A DNA stretch of 64,000 nt from Paenibacillus doosanensis. GTDB lineage: Bacteria; Bacillota; Bacilli; Paenibacillales; NBRC-103111. The position numbers were made by a program, and so were the translations under genes. Below are positions 49,825-61,200 of this stretch, in pieces. Position 1 is the stretch's first letter. Each line of letters begins with the position of its first letter. Location of the stretch: assembly GCF_025060755.1 (NCBI RefSeq), contig NZ_JANYUY010000012.1:1-64000 (forward strand). Direction: 5' to 3'. The notes under the pieces are model-generated. The model searched no databases and was not told where the DNA came from. It was given only the letters and a program-made list of their open reading frames with translations.

Positions 49825-52800
49825 ATGAAACGCAGATGGTTTTCATTAATATCATTTATCATGATTCTATTCGTTTTTTTTGATTCTAGTTTTTACAATA
49901 TTGGCTATGCTTTTACTGAGCCTGGCAATCCGGTTGTTAGATCCGCTGCTCCTACTGTTACAGACAATACATACAATGAAGAAACAGTCACTCAATCAGC
50001 ATACTTAAACAACAAAAAACGCTACATTGTAAAATTCAAAAATGAAAATGAATTTTCAAAGTCTAATAAGAAGATAGATTCTGAATTAGACAAAACAAAA
50101 GTCGGTAAAAAAATAAATAGTTTTAGCCATTTTTCTCAAATTGTTATGGAATATTCAAATAGCGAAGTTGCCCAGCTAAGGAAAGACCCTTCAATTGAGT
50201 ACATAGAATTAGACCAGACGGTATCTATTCTGACGGCCGCTCCCTCTGTAACCGAGGCAACATACAGTTATATGAACCATGCCGCGATGGAAACATGGGC
50301 TTTTCGTGCTGTTAAAGGCAATCTGCTAGAGAGTAATAGACATACGGGGAAAAATATAAAGATTGCCCTGTTTGATTCTGGTATCGATTTGAACCACGAG
50401 GATCTGAACGTAGCTGGAGGAATTTCTTTTGTAGGGGATTCCTTTCAGGATGATAACGGTCACGGTACGAATATGGCAGGTTTGATTAATGCTCAATTTA
50501 ATGATGTTGGCATTAAGGGAATCGCCCCGTCTGCAGATTTGTATGCAGTCAAAGTGCTCGATAAACATGGTCAAGGATCTTACAGTGATATTATCGCAGC
50601 CTTGGACTGGGCAATGGATAACAATATAAATATTATCAATATGAGCTTCGGGGGGACTGAACCAAGTAAGGCTCTTCAAGAAGCAATTGAGAAAGCGTGG
50701 GAATCCGGTATCCTCATTATTGCCCCTTCGGGTAACAATGGAACGGAATCGATTTTGTATCCCGCGCACTTCCCAGCCGTTATGGCCATTGGTTCAATTG
50801 ATAATGAATATAAAGCAGCCTCTTTCTCAAATTACGGTTCAAAATTGGAATTAGTAGCACCAGGTTCTTGGATTAGTACAACTGATATAAACAATAAATA
50901 TACGGTTAAATCGGGCACATCTTTGTCTGCAGCAATAGTAACTGCAGCTGCGGCAGATATATGGTCCGCTCACAAGGACTGGGACGTCAAGCAATTACGA
51001 GCTTCAATGCTTAACTCCGCTACATTCTTAGGAGATAAACAATACTATGGATATGGGCTTATACAACCGATAAATGCAATACAGGAAAAATATAAAAGAG
51101 AGGTTGTTCTTGATACTACTGGCGAGCCCATTTCAACCGGAAATGATTCGGGGACGGTAATTCCGCTGCTTACGCATGCAGAAATAGCTCCCTCCACAGT
51201 GCTTCCCGGACAGCAAGCAACACTTCATTATTGGTTTGATGATTTACCGCATCCCGGATTTATATCGGTTTATGATGAACACAATAATTTAGTTCAAGAG
51301 TCCGCATTTTCATCTATTTTGAACGGCTACTGGACTTTTAAGCAAACCGTACCCGGGCATTATCGGATCGAGGTCAATCTTATAGATGACCCGAACACTG
51401 ATTACGACGAGTCTCAAGCTTATGCGATTGTTTATGTAACCGTTTCGAGCGGGGGGATTCCTCCTGACGCTACACCTGATGTAACTGCTGCCAAACGAAC
51501 CCTTATATCCGGGGAAACAACTACGGTTCATTTTTCTTACAAAGGTACTTTTCACAATACATATGTAAAAATATTAGACGATTCCAGAAACGAATTACGG
51601 TCTTCATATTTTGCTAATGTCATGAGCGGGGATTTTATTTTTAGCGATACGAATGAGGGCGATTATATTATTCAAGTAATCCCGGATGACAGCCCTGCGT
51701 CGCTAACCGAAATCATAATTTCGGTCATTCGAAGACCTAGCTTAACAGTGGAACTAAACAAAATTAATTCGACAACAGATTCTTATTACGATGATTCTTA
51801 TAATCCCGGGGAAATTGTTTACTTCCATTTGGATATCCGTGGCGAAGCAACAAGCGCGGATCTTTACGTCGATGGTGCCAAACAAAATAGCGTATTGAAT
51901 CAAAGCCAATTTTTATGGTTCTCCCCGGACGATATCAACGACCATGAAATCAAGGTTATTGCATCGGGACCCGGAGGCGCTGAAGATTCCGCAGCTCTTC
52001 GGTTATATGCATTAGTTAAAACGACAGGGGCGGTTTTAAGTTATCTTCCTTTTGATAAAGTCGAAAATAGCCCTTTTCATGAGGATCACATTCCATCAGA
52101 GAGCCCTAACGCTACGATTACAGAGTATTATACTTATCCTCAGCATTCTTTTAGACAACTAAACCAAATTATTTTGGAGGGCAAATCAGACGGCAATCGT
52201 TTCGTAAGCACACCTCGTGTTCTGGCGGACAGAGATATTACACAATCGCTTTACTGTGATAATGAACCATCTCCTACCAGGCAGGTTAACTGGCAAACAG
52301 AAGAAGTTATACCAAGAGACAATTATGCTTACCAATATTCCGTCAGGTCTTTTTTGGAAAGCAGAGTCAGCGTAAATGCCCCTGATATTTGGGACAGTAT
52401 AGCCAAATTGGCAGATCCGTCGGGTGCAATTAATGGGATGATCGGAAATACCGGTGAAAGTCATTATATCCCATCCATCTTTTCAACTTTGGAGGTTCAA
52501 ATTTCAGCAGATGGGCAATCTAGTGCAAATTGGGTTGATGAAAAGGATGGCTCTCATACAGTTCAAAGCAGTTATTTTCCATATCATTATGCTTACTTAA
52601 ACGGGAATTTAGTGGGTAATTATGGAAGTCATCCGCCAATAGATATTCAAAAATGGTCAAATACTGCCGACGCTAAATTAGTTCAATTTTTAAGCAAATT
52701 GAAAAGCGAAACTAATATTGATGCAAATAGCTTCTTATCTGAGGTATGGTTTAAAGGATTACGTGCCGAATGCGCACGGCAGCGTCTTGAGAAAGAAAAT

Positions 52801-54762
52801 AAACCTGCATACGACCAGTTGCAAGGTTCTGTACCGCTGCGACAAAAGCTGCCTTGGTTTAATCCGATTGCTATGATGGCCTTCAAATCAGAAATACTGC
52901 CGTTTTTCACCAAAGACGGAATTCGTCGCGGGGCTCCTGGAAATGGTATACCGTGGGGATCGCCTGGTTCTGCGGTTCCATCGGATATTGATACTTGCGA
53001 TTATTCGGGCTGCACCAGTCTTTTTCAAAAGTTTTTTGGTTTTAAATCGCCTGTAGATGTACATGTTTACGACGTGAACGGCAGACACACGGGTCCCTTG
53101 CCTGACGGCTCTCTTGAGGAGAATATCCCTGGGATTCTGTACTTTATAGAGGACGGACATAAATATGTTCAAATACCTAATTCCAAAAACTATCGTATTG
53201 AAATAACCGGTACCGATAACGGGCTAGTCACTATCGAAGAAGCTGATTTTAGCGGCGGAAAAAAATTGCAGTTTGAGCAATATTACAAACTCCCCGTTAC
53301 TCCAGCGACCAAAGGAATCATAACGATGAAAGATATCGGATTTAAGTTAGGCTATGATGTAAAAGGTTCTGGCACTCTTACGGAGTTAGAGCCTACAACA
53401 ATCATTCAAGGGGATAGTATTGTTTCAAACGATTCAACCCCGCCTGAGACGACGATGCTCGTAAACCAGCTCCCTGTAACATCTGGGCAATATTATGGAC
53501 CTATTGATATCACGTTAAATGCTACGGACAATGAATCCGGCGTACAGTCGAGTGAGTACAGCCTGGACGGCGGTGTAACTTGGATTCCTTATCATACGAT
53601 ACTTCACTTGTCGGAATATAATCAGTACACAATTTTGTATCGTTCCAAAGATTACAACAATAATATGGAAACGACGAAATCTCAATTTATAAGAATTGAT
53701 CCTGATGTCACACCGCCGGTAACATCAATCCAAATACTGGGTGACGAGGGACAACCGACTTATTTTAGAAGCTCGGTAAAAGTTATTTTATCGGCAGTTG
53801 ATGATACTGGCGTTAAAAACACGGAATACAGCCTAAACGAGGGCGCGACATGGAATAATTATACTGGGCCGATTGTCATGGCAAATGAGCAGTTTTATAA
53901 ACTGATTTACCGCTCAACGGATATTGTAGGCAATATCGAACAAGCCAAACTATATATTTTTGTCATCGATCTAACCGCACCGTCAAGTCCTTCTATTGTA
54001 GCTTCTACCAAGGAATGGACTAAGGATGATGTGACCGTTTCGATTAATCACGGAATTGATACTTTAAGCGGGTTTTATAAGAGCCAATATAAACTTAATG
54101 CGGATGGAGTATGGACTGATTATACCGGAGATTTCAAGATTACTGCAGAAGGTCAAACAGTAATCTATGCCCGGACGCTTGATAATTCCGGGAATTCAAG
54201 CATTGAGGTTACGGAAACTATTAAAATCGATCGAAGCCCGCCGACGCCAGCAACAATCAATTTGAGTACGGCTGAGTGGACCAACTCTAAAGTTACTTTT
54301 ACTATTACACCTGGAATAGATAGCGGAAGCGGTGTTCAAAAAACTCAATATAAAATTGGAGACCAAAATAATTGGATTGATTACACCTTGTCTGTTCCGA
54401 TTAGTCCCGAAGGAGAAACTACAGTTTACAGTAAAACGATTGACAACTTAGGGAACGAAAGCGTCATTACGACGGCTGTAGCCAAAATTGACCGAACGCC
54501 TCCGTCCACACCCGCAAATGTAAGGGCAAGCAATAAAACGGCAACAGCTATAACATTATCCTGGGACCCTTCAATCGACAATACTTATATTAAGGGATAT
54601 GAAATCTATAAAGACAATATTTATATCGGTTATACTGCTTCGACGACCTATACGATAAATAACCTGGTAAGCAAAAAAACGTATAGTTTCACATTGAAGG
54701 CGATAGATAGTGCCAAGAACAGTTCCAATCCTACTATTCCTTTAGTAGTTACTACCAATTAA
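49825..54762 (+). CDS. Very large subtilisin-family (S8) secreted peptidase
   Basis: The 1645-residue protein has a signal peptide (about 1-30), an I9-type propeptide (about 60-140), and an S8 domain (about 150-415) with the triad Asp184 (LFDSGID), His213 (NGHGT) and Ser366 (SGTSLSA), plus the oxyanion Asn in PSGNNG. The usual GTSMAxP is changed to GTSLSAAI. The next about 800 residues hold beta-rich domains and a unique region. From about 1200 follow OmpL47-type Ig-like modules (YSLDGG, YRSKD signatures) and a final fibronectin-III domain (about 1560-1645). The ATG has AAAGGA seven bases upstream. Codon use is AT-rich, unlike the left part of the window. Confidence 0.88.
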   Translation: MKRRWFSLISFIMILFVFFDSSFYNIGYAFTEPGNPVVRSAAPTVTDNTYNEETVTQSAYLNNKKRYIVKFKNENEFSKSNKKIDSELDKTKVGKKINSFSHFSQIVMEYSNSEVAQLRKDPSIEYIELDQTVSILTAAPSVTEATYSYMNHAAMETWAFRAVKGNLLESNRHTGKNIKIALFDSGIDLNHEDLNVAGGISFVGDSFQDDNGHGTNMAGLINAQFNDVGIKGIAPSADLYAVKVLDKHGQGSYSDIIAALDWAMDNNINIINMSFGGTEPSKALQEAIEKAWESGILIIAPSGNNGTESILYPAHFPAVMAIGSIDNEYKAASFSNYGSKLELVAPGSWISTTDINNKYTVKSGTSLSAAIVTAAAADIWSAHKDWDVKQLRASMLNSATFLGDKQYYGYGLIQPINAIQEKYKREVVLDTTGEPISTGNDSGTVIPLLTHAEIAPSTVLPGQQATLHYWFDDLPHPGFISVYDEHNNLVQESAFSSILNGYWTFKQTVPGHYRIEVNLIDDPNTDYDESQAYAIVYVTVSSGGIPPDATPDVTAAKRTLISGETTTVHFSYKGTFHNTYVKILDDSRNELRSSYFANVMSGDFIFSDTNEGDYIIQVIPDDSPASLTEIIISVIRRPSLTVELNKINSTTDSYYDDSYNPGEIVYFHLDIRGEATSADLYVDGAKQNSVLNQSQFLWFSPDDINDHEIKVIASGPGGAEDSAALRLYALVKTTGAVLSYLPFDKVENSPFHEDHIPSESPNATITEYYTYPQHSFRQLNQIILEGKSDGNRFVSTPRVLADRDITQSLYCDNEPSPTRQVNWQTEEVIPRDNYAYQYSVRSFLESRVSVNAPDIWDSIAKLADPSGAINGMIGNTGESHYIPSIFSTLEVQISADGQSSANWVDEKDGSHTVQSSYFPYHYAYLNGNLVGNYGSHPPIDIQKWSNTADAKLVQFLSKLKSETNIDANSFLSEVWFKGLRAECARQRLEKENKPAYDQLQGSVPLRQKLPWFNPIAMMAFKSEILPFFTKDGIRRGAPGNGIPWGSPGSAVPSDIDTCDYSGCTSLFQKFFGFKSPVDVHVYDVNGRHTGPLPDGSLEENIPGILYFIEDGHKYVQIPNSKNYRIEITGTDNGLVTIEEADFSGGKKLQFEQYYKLPVTPATKGIITMKDIGFKLGYDVKGSGTLTELEPTTIIQGDSIVSNDSTPPETTMLVNQLPVTSGQYYGPIDITLNATDNESGVQSSEYSLDGGVTWIPYHTILHLSEYNQYTILYRSKDYNNNMETTKSQFIRIDPDVTPPVTSIQILGDEGQPTYFRSSVKVILSAVDDTGVKNTEYSLNEGATWNNYTGPIVMANEQFYKLIYRSTDIVGNIEQAKLYIFVIDLTAPSSPSIVASTKEWTKDDVTVSINHGIDTLSGFYKSQYKLNADGVWTDYTGDFKITAEGQTVIYARTLDNSGNSSIEVTETIKIDRSPPTPATINLSTAEWTNSKVTFTITPGIDSGSGVQKTQYKIGDQNNWIDYTLSVPISPEGETTVYSKTIDNLGNESVITTAVAKIDRTPPSTPANVRASNKTATAITLSWDPSIDNTYIKGYEIYKDNIYIGYTASTTYTINNLVSKKTYSFTLKAIDSAKNSSNPTIPLVVTTN

Positions 54763-54920
54763 ATATTAACAATGTGTAGTAGTTTATAGAATTCAGAAGA
54801 TCTTTATGATATAATTTCTACGAATTGGATAAATTGTTTATTAATAAATGAAAAGGATAAATATTCTTTTTGTGTGAATATCAATTTATCCTTAATCTTA
54901 TTTACTTTAGGAGGACATCA

Positions 54921-56405
54921 ATGAATTTTAGCAAAAGGTTATTTCTAGTTTTGTCTTTATCTTTATTTTTTGGGAGTTTTTCTATTTTTTCAAGCGTTAC
55001 TCATGCAGCAGTAACCGTGACACCCAAATTAGCTGCCGGAGGAGATTCTTTTTCATTAGCTTTAAAAAGTGATGGAACGGTTTGGGCATGGGGGGATAAT
55101 GCATCTGGCAAACTAGGCGATGGCACTACTGCGGAAAAATTAACACCTAATCAAGTTCCCAGTCTGAATAATGTGATTGATATAGCGGCAGGTTCAAATC
55201 ATTCTATGGCCCTTAAATCAGATGGAACGGTTTGGGCATGGGGATCAAATCAATACGGCCAACTTGGCGATGGAACAAAAGTTAATAAAAAGACCCCAAC
55301 TCAAATTCCAAGTTTAAATTCGGTGATTTCCATTGCTGCTTCCGGCTCTAACAGTTACGCATTAAAAAGTGATGGAACTCTATGGGTTTGGGGAACCGGT
55401 TCTAACAAAACAGGCTTAGGAACCGCGACTGGCAATAATACTGTACCTGTACGCGTACATAACGTAACAAATATAGTAAAGTTTGCTGTAGGGTATGGAC
55501 ATGCATCTGCAACATCTCAAGACGGTACAATTTGGATGTGGGGAGATGGCGCTAACGGTCAAATTGGCGACGGGGCCATGGAACATAGGCCAGAGCCTGT
55601 TATCATTGATTTCCCCAATGCCGCTATGGTTGATCCAGGCAGTATAGCTACTTTAGGTTTAAAAACCGATGGTACCGTATGGAACTGGGGAGCTTGCCTT
55701 GCTAGTGAAATTGTGGAATGTAGCTCCTCCAGCATAAAAGTACCGACACAAAAAGCGGGAATTGACAATGTTTCCTTTGTCTCCTCAAATGGGGGCAGAG
55801 CAGCAGTGATCAAGAACGATGGGACTTTATGGGCCTTTGGAAATAACACAAGTGGATATTTAGGAATTGGTCAACAAACCAATAACTCCTCCTATAAAAC
55901 TCCGCATCAAGTAGTTACATCTGATCTTGTAACACCATTAACTGGGGTAAAATCTGTAGAAGTAGGTCAGTCTCACTCACTTGCCATTAAAAACGATGGT
56001 ACAGTTTGGGCGTGGGGACGCAACGCAGAAGGACAACTTGGAACGGGAGACAAAACCAGAGCATATTATGCAGTTCAAGTTGTAGGTCTTACACTTTTCG
56101 ATCAAGATCAAATCTCGCTTGGAGACACAGTAAATGTAGAAATAGCCCAAGGATCATCAAAGAAGTACACATTTAAAGCGCAGAATAGCGGAGTAGTTAC
56201 GTTTACGACCGGGTTTTATCAAAATATGGCTGATACGACTTTAAATCTCTATGATTCTAACAATAATCTCCTTTCTACAAACGATGACTATAATAACACA
56301 ACGTATTCACAGATTTCTTATAACGTAGTCGCGGGGAGTACGTATATTATTGAGGTAATGGGCTACCAGAATAGTGCATTGCAATGCACATTAAGCATTC
56401 AGTAA
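54921..56405 (+). CDS. Secreted RCC1-repeat (beta-propeller) protein
   Basis: The 494-residue protein has a signal peptide (to about 29, VTHA) and seven RCC1-type repeats, each with ALKSDGTVWAWG-like cores, forming a predicted seven-bladed propeller (about 35-395). A C-terminal pre-peptidase-like beta domain (about 400-494, DTTLNLYDSNNN) follows. The ATG has AGGAGGA spaced well; longer frames upstream lack a site. The AT-rich codon use matches the preceding S8 gene. Its ligand is unknown; propellers of this kind mediate protein binding. Confidence 0.88.
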   Translation: MNFSKRLFLVLSLSLFFGSFSIFSSVTHAAVTVTPKLAAGGDSFSLALKSDGTVWAWGDNASGKLGDGTTAEKLTPNQVPSLNNVIDIAAGSNHSMALKSDGTVWAWGSNQYGQLGDGTKVNKKTPTQIPSLNSVISIAASGSNSYALKSDGTLWVWGTGSNKTGLGTATGNNTVPVRVHNVTNIVKFAVGYGHASATSQDGTIWMWGDGANGQIGDGAMEHRPEPVIIDFPNAAMVDPGSIATLGLKTDGTVWNWGACLASEIVECSSSSIKVPTQKAGIDNVSFVSSNGGRAAVIKNDGTLWAFGNNTSGYLGIGQQTNNSSYKTPHQVVTSDLVTPLTGVKSVEVGQSHSLAIKNDGTVWAWGRNAEGQLGTGDKTRAYYAVQVVGLTLFDQDQISLGDTVNVEIAQGSSKKYTFKAQNSGVVTFTTGFYQNMADTTLNLYDSNNNLLSTNDDYNNTTYSQISYNVVAGSTYIIEVMGYQNSALQCTLSIQ

Positions 56406-56427
56406 TGGCCGCTGCCAGCGGGAAAAA

Positions 56428-56458
56428 AAGATGACCCGATGCATGCAGAAGTCATCTT
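56428..56458 (+). terminator. Terminator after the RCC1 gene
   Basis: AAGATGAC pairs with GTCATCTT; A- and T-rich flanks suit both directions. Confidence 0.65.
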
Positions 56459-56508
56459 CTTACAGACTAGCGTCTTTTTATTACGTTTCCACCCATAGGT
56501 CATAGTTC

Positions 56509-56533
56509 ACCCTTGCGCCGCAAGGGTTTTTTT
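56509..56533 (+). terminator. Second terminator-like hairpin
   Basis: ACCCTTGC pairs with GCAAGGGT around GCC, followed by seven Ts. No gene ends just before it, so it may be left from lost DNA or act on read-through. Confidence 0.7.
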
Positions 56534-56651
56534 CTATTTTCTTTTTTCGACAAACGTTAGGAGACTTTTTGTCAAAATTCGGAATCTGGTCAGAAGGCAG
56601 TTTCGGGCAAGCCCGATACGGAATAAACTATTAAAAAATGGGAGTTGGTAT

Positions 56652-57302
56652 ATGGTGGAAGTGCAAAGTTTTATCAATATCATTGTCCCTATAGCAGTGG
56701 CCGAGCAAAAGCGCACGGGCGTATTGGCCAGCATAACGATATCGCAAGCGGCGCACGAAAGCGCGTGGGGCGCTGCAGCCCCGGGCAATAACTTGTTTGG
56801 CATCAAGGGTACGGCTCAAGAGCTTGTCACTCAAGAGCATAAGAACGGAAGCTTTGTCACTGTCATCAACGGCTTTCGGGCTTATCCCAGCTGGGAAGAC
56901 AGCGTAATTGACCATAGTAATTTTTTGGTAGAGAACAGTCGTTACTCGAAGGCAGGATTTTTTGACCGGTGCGCGGAGCTGGATTATGCGGGAGCTGCAC
57001 AAGCTTTACAGGCAGCGGGATATGCGACAGATTCGAATTATGCCGCCAAGTTAATAGCCATTATTGAGAAATACCAGCTCTACAATTACGACGTTTTACA
57101 GGAGGATGAAGAGAATATGCCGATGAAATTGGAACAATGGCAATGGGATATGCTGTATGAAGTGCTGGGCAAGGCGTACAACGCGGATCAGCTCAGTTGG
57201 GACTGGATGCAGAAGATCGTAGATAAAACAATGACGGCTACGGAGCTGGCATTTTTGAATACGGTCTTGGATGGCCGGATTGACCGGAAGATCGAAGTGT
57301 AG
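56652..57302 (+). CDS. Glucosaminidase-domain (GH73-like) protein
   Basis: The 216-residue protein has an N-terminal glucosaminidase domain (about 5-145; SQAAHESAWGAAAPGNNLFGIKG pattern in two pieces, with Glu in HESAWG as the catalytic acid, then YPSWEDSV). A helical C-terminal part (about 155-216, EQWQWDMLYEVLGKAYN) follows. There is no signal peptide; proteins of this layout occur in phage or prophage lysis cassettes as well as in hosts. The ATG has GGGAG seven bases upstream. No holin is visible beside it. Confidence 0.82.
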   Translation: MVEVQSFINIIVPIAVAEQKRTGVLASITISQAAHESAWGAAAPGNNLFGIKGTAQELVTQEHKNGSFVTVINGFRAYPSWEDSVIDHSNFLVENSRYSKAGFFDRCAELDYAGAAQALQAAGYATDSNYAAKLIAIIEKYQLYNYDVLQEDEENMPMKLEQWQWDMLYEVLGKAYNADQLSWDWMQKIVDKTMTATELAFLNTVLDGRIDRKIEV

Positions 57303-57603
57303 TGAATAAACGGGCTGCTTACAAAGGGAGATTATTTATTCACTCAAGTCATTTGCGAACGAGGGCTTTAACCGGACACGATATTTCAAAAAAATGGGGG
57401 CAGATTGCCGCATATCGGCTTCTGTTCCTTTTTGATGTGCGCCCGGCCTGGGGGGCGGCAGTTAATGAACAGCCTCCTATCCGCTTCGCTTTTTGAGGCT
57501 ATAGAAAGTAACCTTGTCCGATCAGTTCCTTGACAAAATCGAGAAGGGGATAATAATATAATACTTAAAAGTAATATAATTTGATTATGGGGGATCGATA
57601 GGT
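57303..57603. other. Intergenic stretch before the TetR gene
   Basis: No convincing gene. Near 57550-57585 an AT-rich imperfect palindrome centred on ACTTAAAAGT (57563-57572) lies upstream of the TetR gene and may be its operator and promoter. Confidence 0.45.
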
Positions 57604-58197
57604 ATGGGTCAGAGAGGGAGGAAGAAAGGAGCGAGCGGTGAGCAAAGTCGAGGACTACTGTTAAGCATCGCCGCAGAAGAATTTGCCTTGCGGGGATATC
57701 ACGAGACGAAGATAAGCGCCATCGTTGAGAAGGCGGGGGTTACCCAGCCAACCTTCTATCTTTACTTCGAGAATAAAGAAGCGTTGTTTCATGAGTTGGT
57801 CCATTTATTTCGTTCCCGCTTGGGCGACTACACGCAGAAAAGCCGCCTTGAACCGGGAATTGCAGAAGCATTCATCCGTCAAAGAATTGTAGAGGGACTT
57901 ACGCCGTTTTTCCGTTTTTTCATCGAAGAACCTCATCTGGCCAGCATCGGTTTTTCGGTTGCTCCCCAGGCGGCGGAGATTAAAGACCAACTGGCCGATG
58001 AGATCCGTGCGAACCTAATGTCGGAGCAGCAGGCAGGCTATTTCCGTAAAGACATGGACATGGGGATCGTTGCGGATAGCATCGTGGGCACGATGGAGCG
58101 CTTTATCGCGACACAAAAAGCCCGCCCATTTAAACAGCCGGAGATTTTGGCGGATGAGGTTGTGCGTCTATTTTTATATGGAATTGCAGCGCCATAG
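57604..58197 (+). CDS. TetR-family transcriptional regulator
   Basis: The 197-residue repressor has an N-terminal TetR helix-turn-helix (about 15-60; TKISAIVEKAGVTQPTFYLYF) and an all-helical ligand domain. The surface-protein gene starts 25 bases after its stop, so the two are co-transcribed. An AT-rich palindrome upstream fits autoregulation. The ligand is unknown. Confidence 0.88.
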   Translation: MGQRGRKKGASGEQSRGLLLSIAAEEFALRGYHETKISAIVEKAGVTQPTFYLYFENKEALFHELVHLFRSRLGDYTQKSRLEPGIAEAFIRQRIVEGLTPFFRFFIEEPHLASIGFSVAPQAAEIKDQLADEIRANLMSEQQAGYFRKDMDMGIVADSIVGTMERFIATQKARPFKQPEILADEVVRLFLYGIAAP

Positions 58198-58222
58198 ATG
58201 TTTGTCTTGGGAGGGGAAACCA

Positions 58223-61200
58223 ATGCGTAAGCAGGTAAAGAAGCGAATTGCAATCATGCTGGCTTTTCTGTTGATCATGTCACTGCTGCCTGAATGGTTG
58301 GGGGGAAAAGCCCACGCTGCAGCCATATACATTATTGATACGGTAGCGGGCACGGGTACCGGCGGCTTTTCGGGGGATGGAGGACCTGCGATAGCTGCTC
58401 AGTTGAAAAATCCATATGGAGTGGCGGTAGACAGCAGCGGCAATCTGTACATTGTCGATTACGAAAACAGTCGGATTCGGAAAGTAGATGCGTCGGGGAC
58501 GATCAGTACGGTCGCCGGCACGGGGAGTGCCGGATTTTCGGGAGATGGGGGACCTGCGACAGCTGCCGAGTTGAACTACCCAATGGGAGTAGCGGTAGAC
58601 AACAGCGGCAATCTGTATATTTCAGATACGGTAAACTGCCGAATTCGAAAGGTGGATGCATCCGGGACGATCAGCACGGTCGCCGGTACGGGGGTTTTTG
58701 GCTATTCGGGAGACGGAGGATCTGCCATATCAGCTAAGTTGAGCTATCCTAGCGGAATGACGACGGACAAAGATGGCAATGTGTATTTTGTGGACCAGTC
58801 TAATCATCGGATTCGGAAAATAGATGCGTCGGGGACGATCAGTACGGTTGCCGGTACGGGGATTGCTGGAGATTCGGGAGATGGAGGATCTGCCGCATCA
58901 GCCGAGCTGAGGAGCCCGACTGGCGTCGCGCTAGACGACAGCGGCAATCTGTACATAGCGGACTTTACTAACAATCGAATCCGAAAAGTAGACAGATCCG
59001 GGATAATCAGCACGGTCGCCGGTACGGGAAGTGTTGGATACTCGGGAGATGGCGGACCGGCAACGTCAGCCCAATTAACCTATCCTTCGGGAGTAGCGGT
59101 AGATCGTTATGGGCAGCTGTATATAGCGGATGCAGGAAACTACAGCATCCGAAAAGTGGATGCATCCGGGACGATCAGTACAATCGCCGGAACGGGGATT
59201 CAAGGATATTCGGGAGATGGAGGAGCGGCATCGTCAGCTCAATTTTTCAATCCTTTTAGTTTAGCGGCGGCAAACAATGGAGAGCTGTACATTGCGGATG
59301 TGTTCAACCAACGGGTCCGGAAATTAAGCTTGGGTGCGCAAACCGTCGAAGCATTCGCCGACTCGCACAACCCTGAAGTCGGTGCGAATGTGAATAATAC
59401 GATCACAATCTTTGTGAAAAATGCGAATGGGCTCACAGATACGACGTTTAGCGGGGAGCATGAGGTGACGATCTCCGGATACTTGCAAGCGCCGGACAAC
59501 TCCTATGGCAGCTTGAACGGGACGGCCTTAAGCGCATCTCCGAACACGATCGGCGTCATGTTTAACAACGGCGCTGCCACGGTAAAGCTTAAGCTGAACA
59601 AAGCGGGAGAACAAACGATCGCCCTAAGTGTAGCGGACGTGGCATCGCCGCAGACAAATCCGTTGATCATCACGCCAAGAGCGGGAAGTGCTGCCTCGAT
59701 GGAGCTAACCACAGACATTAAGGCTCCGGCCAGCAATGGAGGCGCGTTCGCGCAGCAGCCTGTCGTTACACTTCTCGATGCTTACGGCAACAAGAGCGCG
59801 GGTGACAACAGTACGGTTGTTACGGTAAAGAAGAAGGACTCGGGAGCCTGGAATCTTACAGGAACAACAACGGCAGCAGCAAGCTCAGGCAGCGTAACTT
59901 TTACCGACCTTGGCGCAACGAGCGGAGCGGCGGTAACGGGAGCGCAGCTTCGATTTGAAGCGGATGGCTTGCCGCCCATTGAAAGTACGACTGTAGCCTT
60001 GCCTTGGGAGGCGCCTAAGGTAGCGCGCGTTGGCGATTTGCCGGTCGGCACAAAAATTCGCGATAACCGGGAATGGGATTATTTCACGGCCGGGTCAATC
60101 GAAGCGGGATTGTCGGATGCTGAAGTATACAAGACGGCGCCTATCAACTGGGTTCTTGTAGACAAGGACAAATACGAGCGCGGTACCAGCTTGTTCATCT
60201 CGGAAGAAATTGTAGCTGAAACAAATGAAGTTATCAAGGAAGGGATGATGAAGCCCTGGAGTCTATCACCTGTTCGCGGGTGGCTAAGAGAATCGTTCTA
60301 TCCGGCATTCTCCGCAACGTTTCGCAATGCGATTTCGATAACGAGCTATCCCAATTTATCCGAAGGCGACGGATTGCAAGAGGAGACATTCTTTATTTTA
60401 GCGGCTTCAGAACTAATTTCTGTGTACGGCGAAGATCAGTACGTCATTCCTTACTTCAAGAATGCTAACGACCGAAAGGCCAGCGGCAACGAATCAGAGT
60501 ATTATTGGACGAGATCGCAAAATAGCCTATTTTCTTATCTTTATTATTTAGTCAACAATGCCAGCGGTGACCTTCGTATTAAATCCGGCAACTTAAAGGT
60601 TGGCGTACGGCCAGTCGTTAATCTGAAAGCCGATACTCTCGTTGAGGGTCCTTTTATTGACTCGGTTAATGGAAGTGCCTATTATCAACTCGTCCAGGAG
60701 CCATACGAAGCAATAGCTGAGCTGGAAGCATCAGAGGTACAAGCGGGCTCCGAGGTAAACATTCGCTTTGAAGTTCATGACGAAGACGGCAGCATAAATA
60801 CTTCGTTTAACGAGCCGACAGAAGTAACGCTTAAAGGTTATGAAGCAGCGCCGGATGGGACGGCAGGTTCTTTTGGAGGAGAGACGCTGAGTGGTGCGCA
60901 AAAAACGATTCAGGTGCAATTTAGAGATGGAGTCGCTACAGTGCCGCTTGTTTTGCACGCAGCTTTACAGCAGACGCTTCATTTTCATATCAAGGGTCTT
61001 TTGGAACCGAATGTGGAACCTGTTGTCGTTCAACCCGAACCGCGGGCTGCGAAGAACTTAAAGCTGCAGGCCGACAGCACAGGATTCGATGATCGTACAG
61101 GGTTATTTGACCCGCAGCCGATTGTATGGCTTGTTGATGATTACGGAAATTTAAGTAAAGATAATGCTACGCCAGTTAGAGTATCGAAAATGGGCATCGA

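Noticed and set aside
57302-57496. 64-codon frame after the glucosaminidase gene
   Set aside because: Starts at a GTG overlapping the previous stop with no ribosome binding site and no protein character.
58330-59330. Regular 168-bp repeats considered as a CRISPR array
   Set aside because: They are in-frame protein repeats (NHL) without spacers; no cas genes are present.
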